Source of the DNA: Sphagnum compactum
Taxonomy: Eukaryota > Bryophyta > Sphagnopsida > Sphagnales
Direction of reading: 5' to 3'
DNA: 64,000 nt
NCBI GenBank assembly: GCA_965153455.1
Contig: OZ234501.1
Coordinates: 10,912,001 to 10,976,000, forward strand
The position numbers were made by a program, and so were the translations under genes. Shown piece after piece: positions 24,031-35,500 of the stretch. The notes under the pieces were generated by a model, which worked only from the letters and a program-made list of their open reading frames with translations, had not been told where the DNA came from and searched no databases. Positions within the stretch are counted from its first letter, which is position 1. Each line of letters opens with the position of its first letter.

Positions 24031-27000
24031 AAACCCCTAAATCCCTAAAACACCTTCAAATCCTTAAACCCTAGAAGTCATTCTTCTTATATTTTAAGAA
24101 ACATTGCAAATAAAAAGATTTTTTTTTACTTTGTTATGAAATAATGACATATTTTGAATATTTTTGAAGTATTTTTTTAATTAAATATATTTTCATGATG
24201 AATTATATAATCAATTTTAAATATTTTAATAAAATAATTACTTTATTTTAATAAGTTGCATCTTTTTTTTTTGGCACATTGTTTGGAATAAAATGAAAGT
24301 AGCTTCCTCAAGTTTCGACCCAAAAAAAGACTTTCATGAAAAAAATGACCCAAATTCCCCAAATTTTTAGAAATGTTTTTTTTTTTCTGAATGGTCAGAT
24401 TTTTATGATGAGTTCAAATATGTAGCCAAAAACATAGCAGGAATTTTTATTCTTTAAAACTTTCATATCTAGTTTATAACCAAGTTTGGCTCAATTTCCT
24501 ATTGGATGATTGCCACTTTGGATTCATCACAAAATCAAAGAAAAAAATTGTTGAACCAAAGACAATTACCATGGTACAAGGCAACTCCAACACTCGTATG
24601 TTGAAAATTTAATTCATTTTGAATATTTCATTTTGAATATTTGAATATTTCAAAATATTCTTCATTTTCCTTCACAAAAAATTTTTGGGAAATTTTGCTT
24701 TTTCAAATTTTCAATCATTTTAAAAATTCTAATGACAATGCTTCATCAAAGTTGGTTTCAATATGACAACTTTAGGTTCTTCAAGTTGTACATTGAACAA
24801 TTTCAAATTGGAATGTGTTTAGCCTATTCCCGCATGAAGAGACATGAAAAGGCGTCTTTTCATATTTGTGTATTTGAATTGTTTTTTTAACAACATATTC
24901 ACATGAAGAATATATTCTCAACCAATTTGCATGTCATGAATATGTTGTGCGGGTGATAATGTTTTCATGATTTGTGTTATTAATTGAATTAAATGCATGG
25001 AAGGATGAATGACTTGTTGGCATAAAAACTTTACAAGAAGGAAAAAAGAAAGCAAAGAAAACAACAATAGCACCAAGATTTAAAGAAATGATCTAGTTTG
25101 TTGGCAACTCATCAATATGTCCAAATTGGGTGCAAATTGAAATGGGCAAAACTTTAAAAACCATAAACATTGATTTTTTAAATTAATTATAAAATTTCCC
25201 ATTTTTTATGTAATTAAAAACATGTTCAAAGTCTAGCTTTGATTTCAAATTCTACATTATTCAAAGATTTAATGTTTTAGTCAAATCAACTGCTTGTTAA
25301 CCATAAATCACATGTTTCTCAACTTACTATTACCATATATCACATTGAGGTTTTTTTTAATTTGAATTCATTTGTGCATCTTATTCTTTAAAAGTGCATT
25401 AAAGGACATTTTTGTTTTATATTTTCATTCAACAATTACACTTTAAAGCTTAATGATCTTTTAAATAATATGATATTTATGTTTTGAAAAGTGAATATTA
25501 AATTATGAGTTTTTTGACCTATACATCGTGATTGCAAATTGTTTTAAATGTGTTATATTTGAACATTTTGTTTCAAAAATAATATGTCTTGGTGCATTTT
25601 AGATCATTAAATCACGCTCTACATCCATAAAAATATTATTGGATTTGATATTGATTTCATAATGTTCATAATTTTAACAAGTGGTAATCAAATTTGGTCT
25701 ATATTGAAAATCAAATTTATAAATAATTCAGTATGAAAATCCATTATAATTTTAATTTAGAAGCCAATTTATCAAAGTTTTTTAATAAATCATATTTATG
25801 GTATTTTAAATTTTATAATGATTTAAATTTAAAAATAATTATAATAAAATACATTTACATTAACTATTTTTTATCAATTAAATCACATATGAACATGTTA
25901 AAAAATTAAATTTCAACTTTTTGGGTGTAACATTTTAGTGGACACCTTTTAATCAAAATTAAAAACATATTCAAATCAACATTGAAAATGGTATATCCAT
26001 CAAAATATTCGATCAAAGTTGACTAGTTACATTTTTTTTACCAATGTTATGTTTATGAAAGTAGTAGATTTAATAAACTTATTCTACACATCAAATTCAT
26101 CAATATTTAATTGGAAGTGGCATTTGACAATCTTTTAATATCACCTTCACACATTACTTGGGGGTTAGACATTTTATTTTCTACCTTCTAACCACCCTCT
26201 CCTTGGAATGGGTAAACATTTTTTTCTTCTTCTAATTATTTCATTTTTTCACATCAATTGAATATATTGCCCTTTTCAACTTTGATTTCTTTTAAAATTA
26301 GTGAAGACACAACCTGTCATTCCAAAAAAAATTGAGTTTTCAAATCATTTTGCTTATTGTGAGGCCAAATCCCCAAAAGGTTTGATGTCAACTTAACAAA
26401 CATTTATAAATCTAAACAACCTTAATCAAAATTCAAATCAATGCAATATTTTGGTTTGAGAATGACCTAAGTTTTTCCAACAACAAAAACACACATGAAC
26501 ATCAATAACTATGAAAAAAAATGAAGTTTTTTTTTAAAAAATGCCAACAAGGAATGAAAAAATGACAACAAGCAACAATAGGGGTGTCAAAAGGCATGTT
26601 GGAAATGCTATGGGTGTTAAGTTGAACATGAAAATTTTCTTTTATTAAGCAGTAAAAACATTAAGACATTGAAGACTGAAGGCATTGGATATAATGTTGG
26701 AGGACACAAAGAAATACACAACGGTCATTATGGGCATTAAGGTTGAAAATATTTTATATTTTATATATTTTTTGAACTAGGGATCGTTGGGAAGCATGGG
26801 CAGGATGTTGGGGGACATTGGAAAGGCCGCAAAAAATTTGTTTTTAAAGTAATGACAAATATCAAAATAAACATCATGGGTGTTAGAAATATTAAATTTT
26901 TAGTAGGTGAAAATTGAATCCCATGTTTTAAAATTAATGGAAGTGGAATTGATTTCATGGGCAATTCATATGATCATGGATTACCAATTTTTGGTCACTA

Positions 27001-28090
27001 ATTATCTGCTAAATATTTTATTTAAATAAATTTTCAATATATTAATATTTTGACCTTGAGTCAATTGATCATCATTTGGTATTATGAAACACTGCAAAGC
27101 CCAAGTTATTTGTAAAAATGTTGAAAATTTCAAAAAGTGTTTTTTTCAAAAAATAAAATTTTGTGAAGGAAAATACAACATCTATAAAAATATTCAGCAA
27201 TTTTATCTTTCAACATGTAATCTTCAAATTAAGTTAATTATTGGACAAACATATGTTGAACCTACCTTCATACCATGATATTGTAAAATGACTTTGTGGA
27301 CATTAAGCCTTAAGGGTTGTAACTAATCATAACAAAATCACACAAATATTGCCAATGTATAAGGATCTTGCCAACGTTCAAATAAATGTTCACCTTTTTT
27401 ATAATAATTTTCAAGATACAAAATTTAATTAAAATATAGCCGAATTTGAAAGAAAACCCCCAAAATATTAATTTGAATAAAAAATCCAAATTTTAATTAA
27501 TGTTTTTCAAGATACAATACTTAAAGCCTCCCCACACCTATAGCTTTAAAAAACTTCATTATCCCCACTAGCTCCAAGGTTTTTGGGAACATGGTATCAT
27601 GATAACATCATTGGTATTTATTTATGATAACTTTTTCACTTTTTGTACAATGAATTTGGCCTAAAGTCCCTTGGAGCTAATTATTGCCATTATTAATGTA
27701 TGGTGCATACACTTGTCATTGACATTTTCCTCCCCACCTTCCCCTTTATGAAATGTTTTGTGTGAACCAATCCTTTCACATCATCTAGCCACATGCAACA
27801 TTGGTGGTCATTTTTTTTCTTTTGGTCTTGTTTCTTTGGGCTTTTTGGTCATTTATTTTCCTTCTAGTTTTGTTTCTTGAGGCCATTTCTTGTAGATATA
27901 GTTTCAAGATAAAATGTATCATAGTTTGCTCATGGTTCTAATTTATTGTTAGAATTTCTTGAAAGTTTGTTGTGAGTAATGGATCATGCAAAAATTTCTT
28001 TGTTCATGGGTATCTTCATTTTGTTCACATAAACATTTTGTCATTTAACATAGATGATCATGATTTCTATACTTTGGGTTTTATGGGTTC
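24031..28090. other. long AT-rich gene-free stretch
   Basis: About 4 kb of AT-rich DNA rich in TTTTGAATATTT-like words and poly-A/T tracts. Open frames are short and without family resemblance. No RNA gene, tandem array or clear transposon protein was found; decayed transposon DNA is likely but not shown. Confidence 0.6.
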
Positions 28091-28097
28091 GAGCTAG

Positions 28098-29260
28098 TTG
28101 CCTTTTTTATCATTAGATATTAGGACCATGCTAGCTTCTATAGCTTTGCATGATTATTGCATTTCATGTAAAATGCTCCTAGTTGTTAAAGACTTGGGAC
28201 ATTGGGTAAAACCAAAAAGTACCACTTGGTATTCACATTTTTTCCTCATTGAATATGATGACAATAGATGGAGAGAAATGTTTAGAATGTTGAACAATGC
28301 ATTGTTTAACATTGCTAGAAAGTTATGTCTTCACCTTTTGAAATAAAACACAAAGTATTGACCAGTAATACCAACAAAGGTTCGTGGATTGTAAAACTCA
28401 CACATGGTGAAACATGTTTGTTTGTTTGAAATTATTTGCGATTGGGAAAAATACTATTGCATTATTACTTCAAAAGCTTGTGAAAATTGTCAACATTATT
28501 TTCAAAGGCCTCATAAGGTGACCAAAAGAAAGAGAAATGGAGGTGGTAACAACCGAATTCAAACAATGGTGTTAATTGCCTTCAATGCAAAAGGCGATAA
28601 ATGGAACCCATGTGCACATATCCAAACCAAAAATATCATATGCTAAAGAAAATAATTATTTAAAACAAGTAGGTATTCAATCATGGCCCAAGTAGTTGTG
28701 AATAGTAAGAAAAAATTCATGCATGTTTACATTGTATTCCTTGGATTTGTTAATGATATTCGTGTTTTGCAAAAAATTAATTTACATAGGCAAGCATAGT
28801 ATGGATCATTTTTCAACTTTCAAAATGGTTCACAAAATCAGAAGCTTTTAGATATCCTTTGTTCAATCGGTTGATGGTCCCATATAGACACAACTTTGAA
28901 TAATTTATTTTGGAAAAAATTTACAATGGGCGACATAAGAATAATAGATCTGTTGTTGAGAATCCATTGGTATGTTAAAAAACATTTTCCAAAAACTTCT
29001 TCACAAAACATAACTTCACGTGATGTTATTGCCTAACATGTTTTTCCGTTGTTGGTATCTTGCATAATATGGTATTTGGTCAAGGAGAACTGGGTTTTGT
29101 TAATTTGATGCATCACCTAGAACTACAAGCCACATATGAGATTCAAAATGAACACAATGTAAGGATGAATTCACATCCACAACCGGATCAACAAGAAGTG
29201 TGTGAAGTTGGAAGAGGGAAGGGAACAATTTGGTGTTGAACAATGAAAGATCCTTGAAAC
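28098..29260 (+). pseudogene. PIF/Harbinger transposase (DDE) remnant
   Basis: A conceptual reading across several frames matches a plant PIF/Harbinger transposase from end to end. In order are WVKPKSTTWYSHF, YDDNRWREMFRM...LFNIARKL (to 28341), a stop-broken PVIPTKVR piece, then in another frame KLFAIGKNTIALLLQKLV and INGTHVHISKPK (about 28430-28635). After a further shift come VVNSKKKFMHVYIV and FVNDIRVLQ (about 28690-28780), RSVVEN (about 28952) and GILHNMVFGQGEL (about 29055). The catalytic triad would be D, D, E; here the first D is N (AINGTH), the second D (FVND) and the E (SVVEN) remain. Several stops and frameshifts make it nonfunctional. The enzyme family cuts and pastes DNA with 3-base target duplications. 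No terminal repeats were located with confidence. Confidence 0.85.
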
Positions 29261-29817
29261 ATATTTTGGCACCATACAAAATTAGTTTCAAGGTTTGTGC
29301 TCTATAACATACAATTCTGATATTGGAAATTTCATTGTATGATCTAAAGATGTAAATCTTTAAAGTTAGATAAGATGACGTCACATGATTCCCAAGATGC
29401 TTGTAAATTACAATATCATTTGGGTTGACATGTTTCGCTCATTATACCCTTGAGCCACATTACAATCGAACACCATTCCCATGACATTAATTGGTCCCAC
29501 AACGGCCTTCACCATGTCCTTGTTGATTTTGTTTTTTTTTTGTCTCGTATTTTTAAATATTTTAACTATTTAAAAACATTTTTTTTTTAGTTCTTATTCC
29601 TTTGATACTCAATATCAAGATTAGTAATTTGAATCTGGTTTATGGCTGTGCAACCAAATTTTTTGACCTTTTTTCTATTTCTTTGATAAGATTTTTTTAA
29701 TTACCATTGATCTTTCACCGAACATATCACAAACTTAGCATTTCACGACTTAGTAATGGAAATTGTGCAAAAAAATTTCATTCATTATTTGTACATTTCA
29801 CACATTAATATCATGCA

Positions 29818-29988
29818 TTGAAAACACATTTGACACATGAATTTACAAGAAGATCATATATTCATGTGACATTCATTCATTCATTCACAGGTTTGTACTT
29901 CATTCGTTAACACATTAATTTATGTGTCAAATGTATTTTCAACACATGACATTCATGTGTAAAATGTACAAACCTATGAATGAATGAA
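29818..29988. repeat. interleaved inverted repeats A-B-A'-B'
   Basis: Arm A (29818-29843) pairs with A' (29917-29942) over 26 bases with two differences. Arm B (29876-29898) pairs with B' (29966-29988) over 23 bases with one difference. The order A, B, A', B' is interleaved rather than nested, so the two stems cannot both form as simple hairpins. The block lies between the transposase and Myb-like remnants. Confidence 0.8.
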
Positions 29989-30429
29989 CTTCACATGATT
30001 TTCATTGTCAATTCGTCGCATGCTAAAATTGTGTTGTATGTATTCATCATTAGTCTAAAATTTAGAAATGATACGTCGATTAGTTCTTTGTTTACTTCGG
30101 TTTGTGTGTCTTTAGAACATGAAATGTTGTAGCTAGAAACATTGGAATTTCAATGTTAGGTATTAGAAGATTTGGAATGTTAGTCATTTAAAACATCCCA
30201 TTGTTTGGCATTGAAGGATTTGTAAAGTTAGGCACTTAAGGCATCCCACTCTTCAACCCTTGATGATGTGAATTCAATGTAGGCACCTAAACACTTGAAC
30301 CAACATGAAGGCTTGCATTTTGAAACACCAAAGGACTTGGATTCTATTGTGGTGTAATTATTGATGGCATTGGTGGCATACTAATATGTTAATCATAACT
30401 TAGAGGCATTTCAAAACAAATGCAATCAT

Positions 30430-30870
30430 CAATATTAATGGGCTGAGATTTTTCTAATGGTTCACTATAGTTGTTTGTACCAATTGGTGATATATACACC
30501 CCATCATTTGTTGCCATCAACTTTTATACAAGAGGGGGACAAAATGTTGGCCGTGAACTCAAAAAGGACTCAATTATCACATAGATTTCCTTAATGTATT
30601 GTTTAGGCAAATTTAGATAATTCATGTTTTGTGTTGAAAACACCCAATAATCTTCATTCATGCTAGTCATGTTTGTGTAGTCTTTGATCTTGTATGAATC
30701 ACCCAATACAATGTCCATTTATTTTTACAAGTATGACGTTTTTTTTGTAATGATGGGAAAATTTAGCATCCATCATTGTCCTAGATATCTTCTTCCATTT
30801 CGCCACTATTAACTCAAATTGATCACAAGAGTCTACAACATCTAGTGTTTTCAAATGTTCCTCACGTTTT
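30430..30870 (-). pseudogene. Myb/SANT-like partner protein of the PIF/Harbinger element, decayed
   Basis: On the minus strand a broken reading gives FELIVAKWKKISRTMM, then YKIKDYTNMTSMNEDYWVFS, LNLPKQYIKEIYVIIESFL, RPTFCPP and LMATNDGVYISP. Conserved features are a Trp-containing helix, the KIKDY-NEDYW block and the RP-F-PP tail, as in the Myb-like second protein of PIF/Harbinger elements, which helps the transposase bind DNA. Stops and frameshifts interrupt it. It points toward the transposase remnant (convergent), as in autonomous PIF elements, so both belong to one old element of at least about 2.8 kb. Confidence 0.65.
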
Positions 30871-30879
30871 GCATTTCAC

Positions 30880-31570
30880 TAAAGCCATGATTTTTCATAT
30901 TCCTAATTGGGTTTCCTTGATTTGCGAAGGTGAATTTCAATTGAAAATGATTGATTTAATGCTTTCTGTTTTCCTTTCCTTTTTCTTTTTAAATCATGTT
31001 TAATATCTAGAGGTGTATTGCTGATTTTCTAGGCCTCTTTAAATGCATGAAATGAAAGTGAACTTATTTTATAATGAACATAGAATAGATTCAATTCATT
31101 AAAAAACATTTGCGGTTGAATGTGTAGGAAATAGGTTTAAAAAAATTGTACCTACAAACGCATTTTGTTGGGTGACACTTTCATTGTTACACTCCATGAT
31201 ATTGTAAGAATTCCTTCCAAAAATACCTTAGATTGCCAAAAAAAGAGCGTTGCACAAAGAAGTTGTAATATCAAATTGGAAGAAAGAGTGCATAGAAAAG
31301 AATGCTAGAAAGAAATGTTGCATGGAGAAACAACAAGTGCCACATGCAGGAAAAGTAAATGTAAAAAAAAACACATATCATTATCTTAAATGTCCATTTT
31401 TGGGGATTGTACCTATTTTTAGCCCATTTTGCTTGAAATCTACCAATTTGAAGATATGTATAATTTCTTGTTTCCTATCTTTAACTTATTTCTAAGTTGC
31501 GTCTGATTGCCACATCAATAGCCGCATAGGATTTGGTCAACCTATCCTTTTAGGTGTGAACACCACTTTA
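30880..31570. other. AT-rich flank, nothing recognised
   Basis: The stretch between the Myb-like remnant and the next inverted-repeat block shows only short frames and poly-T/A words. It may be the outer part of the transposon. Confidence 0.4.
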
Positions 31571-31574
31571 TATG

Positions 31575-31774
31575 TTGAAGAGATATCGTTGGTTTATCAT
31601 TAATTTATTACTAATTGAAATTGAAGAGATATCGTTGGTTTATCATAAGCAAATAAAACCCACTCCATATCTAGAGATAAACCAACGATATCTCTTCAAT
31701 TAAATTTTATTTTAACTCCAATTTATTGGTTTTAAAATTAGTAGTTAGATATGAAGTGGGTTTTATTTGCTTAT
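31575..31774. repeat. second interleaved inverted-repeat block beside U2
   Basis: A 24-base word (TTGAAGAGATATCGTTGGTT plus TATC) occurs directly at 31575-31598 and 31621-31644 and inverted at 31676-31699. A second 28-base word at 31645-31672 is inverted at 31747-31774 with one difference. The order A, A, B, A', B' is again interleaved. The block ends about 150 bases from the 3' end of U2. Confidence 0.9.
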
Positions 31775-31926
31775 CAAGCAAAACCTCTAAATACTACTAA
31801 TTTGGACCAAAGGTCAAAATCTACATTCAAAACCCCATTGCAGCATATTACCCTATTGGTGATAAACCCTAGCTGCTACGTTCATGTAAAAATCCAGATT
31901 TGCATTGGTTGGGTCCCCAGAGGGGA

Positions 31927-32118
31927 GGGGTGAGCCGGCCTAGGAAGTAGTGCAAGACCAAGGCGACACGCACGGGGCCAGGCAGCAAGCTACCGGACGG
32001 CCCCGCCCCCGAGAAAAATTAGATTAATATCATGAGGCTCGATGAGCCTCGTATCAGATATTAAACTGATAAGAACAGATACTACACTTGATCTTAGCCA
32101 AAAGGCCGAGAAAGGTAT
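31927..32118 (-). ncRNA. U2: U2 spliceosomal snRNA
   Basis: The minus strand starts ATACCTTTCTCGGCCTTTTG and continues with the invariant U2 5' domain, including the branch-point pairing sequence GTAGTA and the stem-loop IIa region TCAGTTTAATATCTGATA. Stem IIb is an intact hairpin (GAGGCTC-ATC-GAGCCTC). An Sm site AATTTTT follows at about 32010-32016, then GC-rich stems III and IV ending near CCGGCTCACCC. Length is about 192 bases, the plant U2 size. U2 pairs with the intron branch point in the spliceosome. The 3' end is set by comparison and may be off by a few bases. With an intact core and a promoter this looks like a working gene. Confidence 0.95.
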
Positions 32119-32142
32119 GATTCTTCAAGCCTCGCCCTAGGG

Positions 32143-32188
32143 TTTATATAGTCCGCGAACGGCACTCTTTCGGCAAACAATATGGGAT
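32143..32188 (-). promoter_or_regulatory. plant snRNA promoter of U2: TATA box and upstream sequence element
   Basis: Reading on the minus strand, ATCCCATATTG (32188-32178) resembles the plant upstream sequence element RTCCCACATCG, and TATATAAA (32150-32143) lies about 25-32 bases before the U2 start. Both elements of plant snRNA promoters are present. The gap between them is 27 bases, between the typical Pol III spacing (about 23-24) and Pol II spacing (about 33-34). Confidence 0.7.
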
Positions 32189-32524
32189 TAAAACACAGCT
32201 GCTTGCATACTTGCTTGCCCCTCTTTGCTCTGTCGTTTGTTTTTGTTTGTGCTTTCCACTTCGTACCCTCGATTCTCTAAAAAATTTGCGTGTATGATCG
32301 CTGTTGTGCATGCGCCAGTAGGCCCGACATTACCCAAATTTTGAGGCTTACTAAAAACCAGGGGAATATTGATCTTGCCACAATGCAACTTGATTGATAG
32401 GCTCCATTGTCGCTCCCCCCTTGTAGTTCAGCAGCCCATTGTCATGTATCAATGAAATCTGTTATGGTCTGTATATTTCTGAAACAGAACACCTTCAATT
32501 TTGAAAAATGGGACTGTGTTCAGC

Positions 32525-35500
32525 ATGAGTCGCAATGAGCTCCAGAAAGATGAGACATTGGTGAGTACAACTGAAATTCATGCTTTCGCTTTCGACTCTC
32601 TTCATCATTCACAATTCCTTATCAGTTTGCTCCTTTTCTTGGTTCTTAATTTCCCACTAGATTTTGTGGTTCCATTGGATGTGGAGGTTATTGGGTTGAA
32701 TCCCCTGTTTGGAGTGAATGCGAGTCTTTCAGACCAATTTATCAGTCATGCACTGATTTTTAGGCCTAGACTTGTGGTGCTTAATTATCACCTCACCACA
32801 AACAAAGACATATGCCTTACAAACCATACCTTACAAACCCATCTACTCTCACCTGACTGCGGAGTTTCAGAAGTAGTCAGTTGAAGCATAGAGTTGCTGC
32901 AACGCTCTTCCACATGTGTTCTTTAATGATGTATTTGTGGTTGGGTCTATCAGGTTGAAGCATGGGGTATACACCCTGATTTGGGAGGGTGACAGACTGT
33001 CCAGAGATCGCGTAAGTCTCATTCTTGTGACTTCTTTTCCTTTGTACCAAATGGTGAGCTTTTGCATTGTATTGAAATCGCTTCATAGTTTTGGTCCCAG
33101 TCAACAATAGTGATTTTCTAAACCCTAAACCCTTGCTATCTGCATGCAGGCATTTTACCTGGCAGGATCTGTGGACAAATTGGAGGATCCATTGGATCAA
33201 TGGAATGAGGTGACCCCTTGGTTCTACTTGTGGTGTCTGAATAAATGAGCTCACAAGTATAAGTAGTTTGCACTATGCATGGACACCATATGATAGCCTC
33301 AAGATGCACATGCAGGCAAACAACATGTGATACCACCTAGGGATGCAAGATTAGGCCGGCAAATCAATATCTGCCAGTCACTGTAAATCCAGAATCTAGG
33401 CCATTTAGATGGCAGCCTCCACATTCCCAACCGTCACCAAGTTCATTGGCTTGGCTGCACCCCCATTTCACCAGCCCACAATGGGTGAAGGTGAGACAGG
33501 TTGGTGGTTAGATGCTTAGGTTCCCTAGAAGCAGTCTTCTGTAGATCCATTGCTAGATGTTAGTAGTCTTTTCAAGAGGCACATATTTCCAAACTTTACC
33601 AATTTTTCCTTCTGTGAGGATTGTGAGTCACTTTCCCTGAGCTCATGGCCATCCTTAAAACATGTCTTTGGAATATGAATGCTGTTGTTTTGGAGATTAA
33701 TTTGAGAATCATTTGATTTGTGAGCATCTGTTTGTTGGGAGGATTTGAAATGGGCACTTTTTGTCTATGGATGTGTATGGGCTTATGTTGAAATCTGCTG
33801 CAGAGGAGTATTGTACCCTCTTTTCCTTCTTCTCTTTGGTCTTTCAATTTCATGTTTGTGGCACATTCTTTGAGTTTCTGTCCATCAGCTTCTCTTGGAG
33901 CTATGCTCTGGATTCTATGCAGATCTTTCAATTGCCCTTGTCCCAAATCAGGGTGGTATACGTCAAATTCTGAGCATGTTTTTCTGGTTTTACCACAAGG
34001 ATTCTCAGGTATTGTGACTACTGCCATCTGCTGGAACTGTTGACTAAGCAGCAAAAGTAGGGTTATGGAGAAGGAACAGTGTTGTGCCCCATTGGTAGGA
34101 TGGATCATATTTCTGAGACCTTTTCTTTCCCATTCACATAGCTCTGAAAGGTTATGACACACTTCAAAAGGCAGCTGGAGGCAAGCAGGGGTCATCTTGG
34201 TACCTTGGATTATCATTTATTCCTCATTTTTCCATGAGTACGCATTGTCTTCAAATGTTGGTTTTGTTCTTTAAGCCTGGTGGTTAATGTATTGTCACTG
34301 TAATGGGTGTCTAGAGTCTAGCCTGGTGCAGTTCATGTGCAGTGTCTTTGTGGCATTGTGGAGAGGTAGTGTTAAGTACCAAGGCCCTTGGCCAAGTAGA
34401 TGGGCCAAGTAGATGGGCCAAGCAGGTGTCCTTCTGATTCATCAGGGTTCTGTCACTGCGTATGTCTGCAGTTATCCAATATGTGATCTGTTCCAAACAA
34501 CAGGGAACTGGAAATGGTCCTCTGTTAACATTACCTAGATCCAATAGAGTGCCTCACCAACTCTGGACTAAGTTCTGTGCAGGTTTTCATTGCAAATATA
34601 CTTATAATTGCTTTTGTCATACTTGAGAAAATGGCTGCTTTTGCAGTGACAATATGCACAAGCACCCTGGTTGGGTTGGTAAGTTCCTGTCTTCATTCCA
34701 TTACTTGGGCAACCCTCTTTCCTGATCACCTGACTCACCACAAGTACTTCTGTTTGAACCAAGAGAAAGTGGGATCTTTGTTATAGAACCAGCTGTAAGA
34801 GTTTCTAAGCTGGAATTGAGACTGATGGATTAGGATGGCGGGACAGGCTTTCTTCACTAAACTGTTCTTGCTTGTTCTCTGTGCCATTGGACCCCAGAAA
34901 GAAGGAAAAAGGTATGGGGGGAGGTATGGAAGGTGAGGAATTAGCTACCAGCCATATTGAGACATGGATCCCATTGCCAACATGCTGCAGGAGCTACTAT
35001 TACTGTATAGGGGACGAGGCGCAAAAGGTTTGTTTTGGTTTCACATCTCTCCCACATCCATACTTTGTACTTACCCTTGCCTACCAAATTAGGCCCTCTG
35101 TCGCCTAATATTGAATAAAATATGAACAAGTTTATTCAACAAATGGATTTAGAATTTAAGTGAAATTATGCATTTACTTTTTCTCAATTTCACTTATCAA
35201 TTGATGACAGGTGCAATTAACACACGGGTCCTCAAGTTAGAACCAGTCTTGTGTGTGTAAGTGTCAATAGCCATATATATGGAGTGTAAATCCCATGTAA
35301 GTGTAAATCATTTACACGTACACTTATCCTGTTACACTTACACGCTCCAAAACATTGACATGGGACCACAAAAACTGAGGTCCCTCCACCCTTGAATGCT
35401 AATGTGTCTTTTTTTTTGGTTGAAAGCTTGGGTTGTATCTTGTTGAACAGAACAGAATCTAAGGTCATCTTCTTGTTCTACAAAAGTAAGTTCAACCTAG

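Noticed and set aside
23694-24032. Pro- and Ser-rich plus-strand frame opposite the small minus-strand gene
   Set aside because: It is produced by the TCC and CT microsatellites; the minus-strand two-exon reading is the one with matching splice phases and a protein-like body.
28080-28095. GGGTTCGAGC word resembling a tRNA T-loop
   Set aside because: No acceptor stem, D-loop or anticodon arm can be drawn around it.
28404-28646. 80-codon plus-strand frame
   Set aside because: It is a shadow of the transposase remnant; the frame that matches PIF/Harbinger is shifted by one base.
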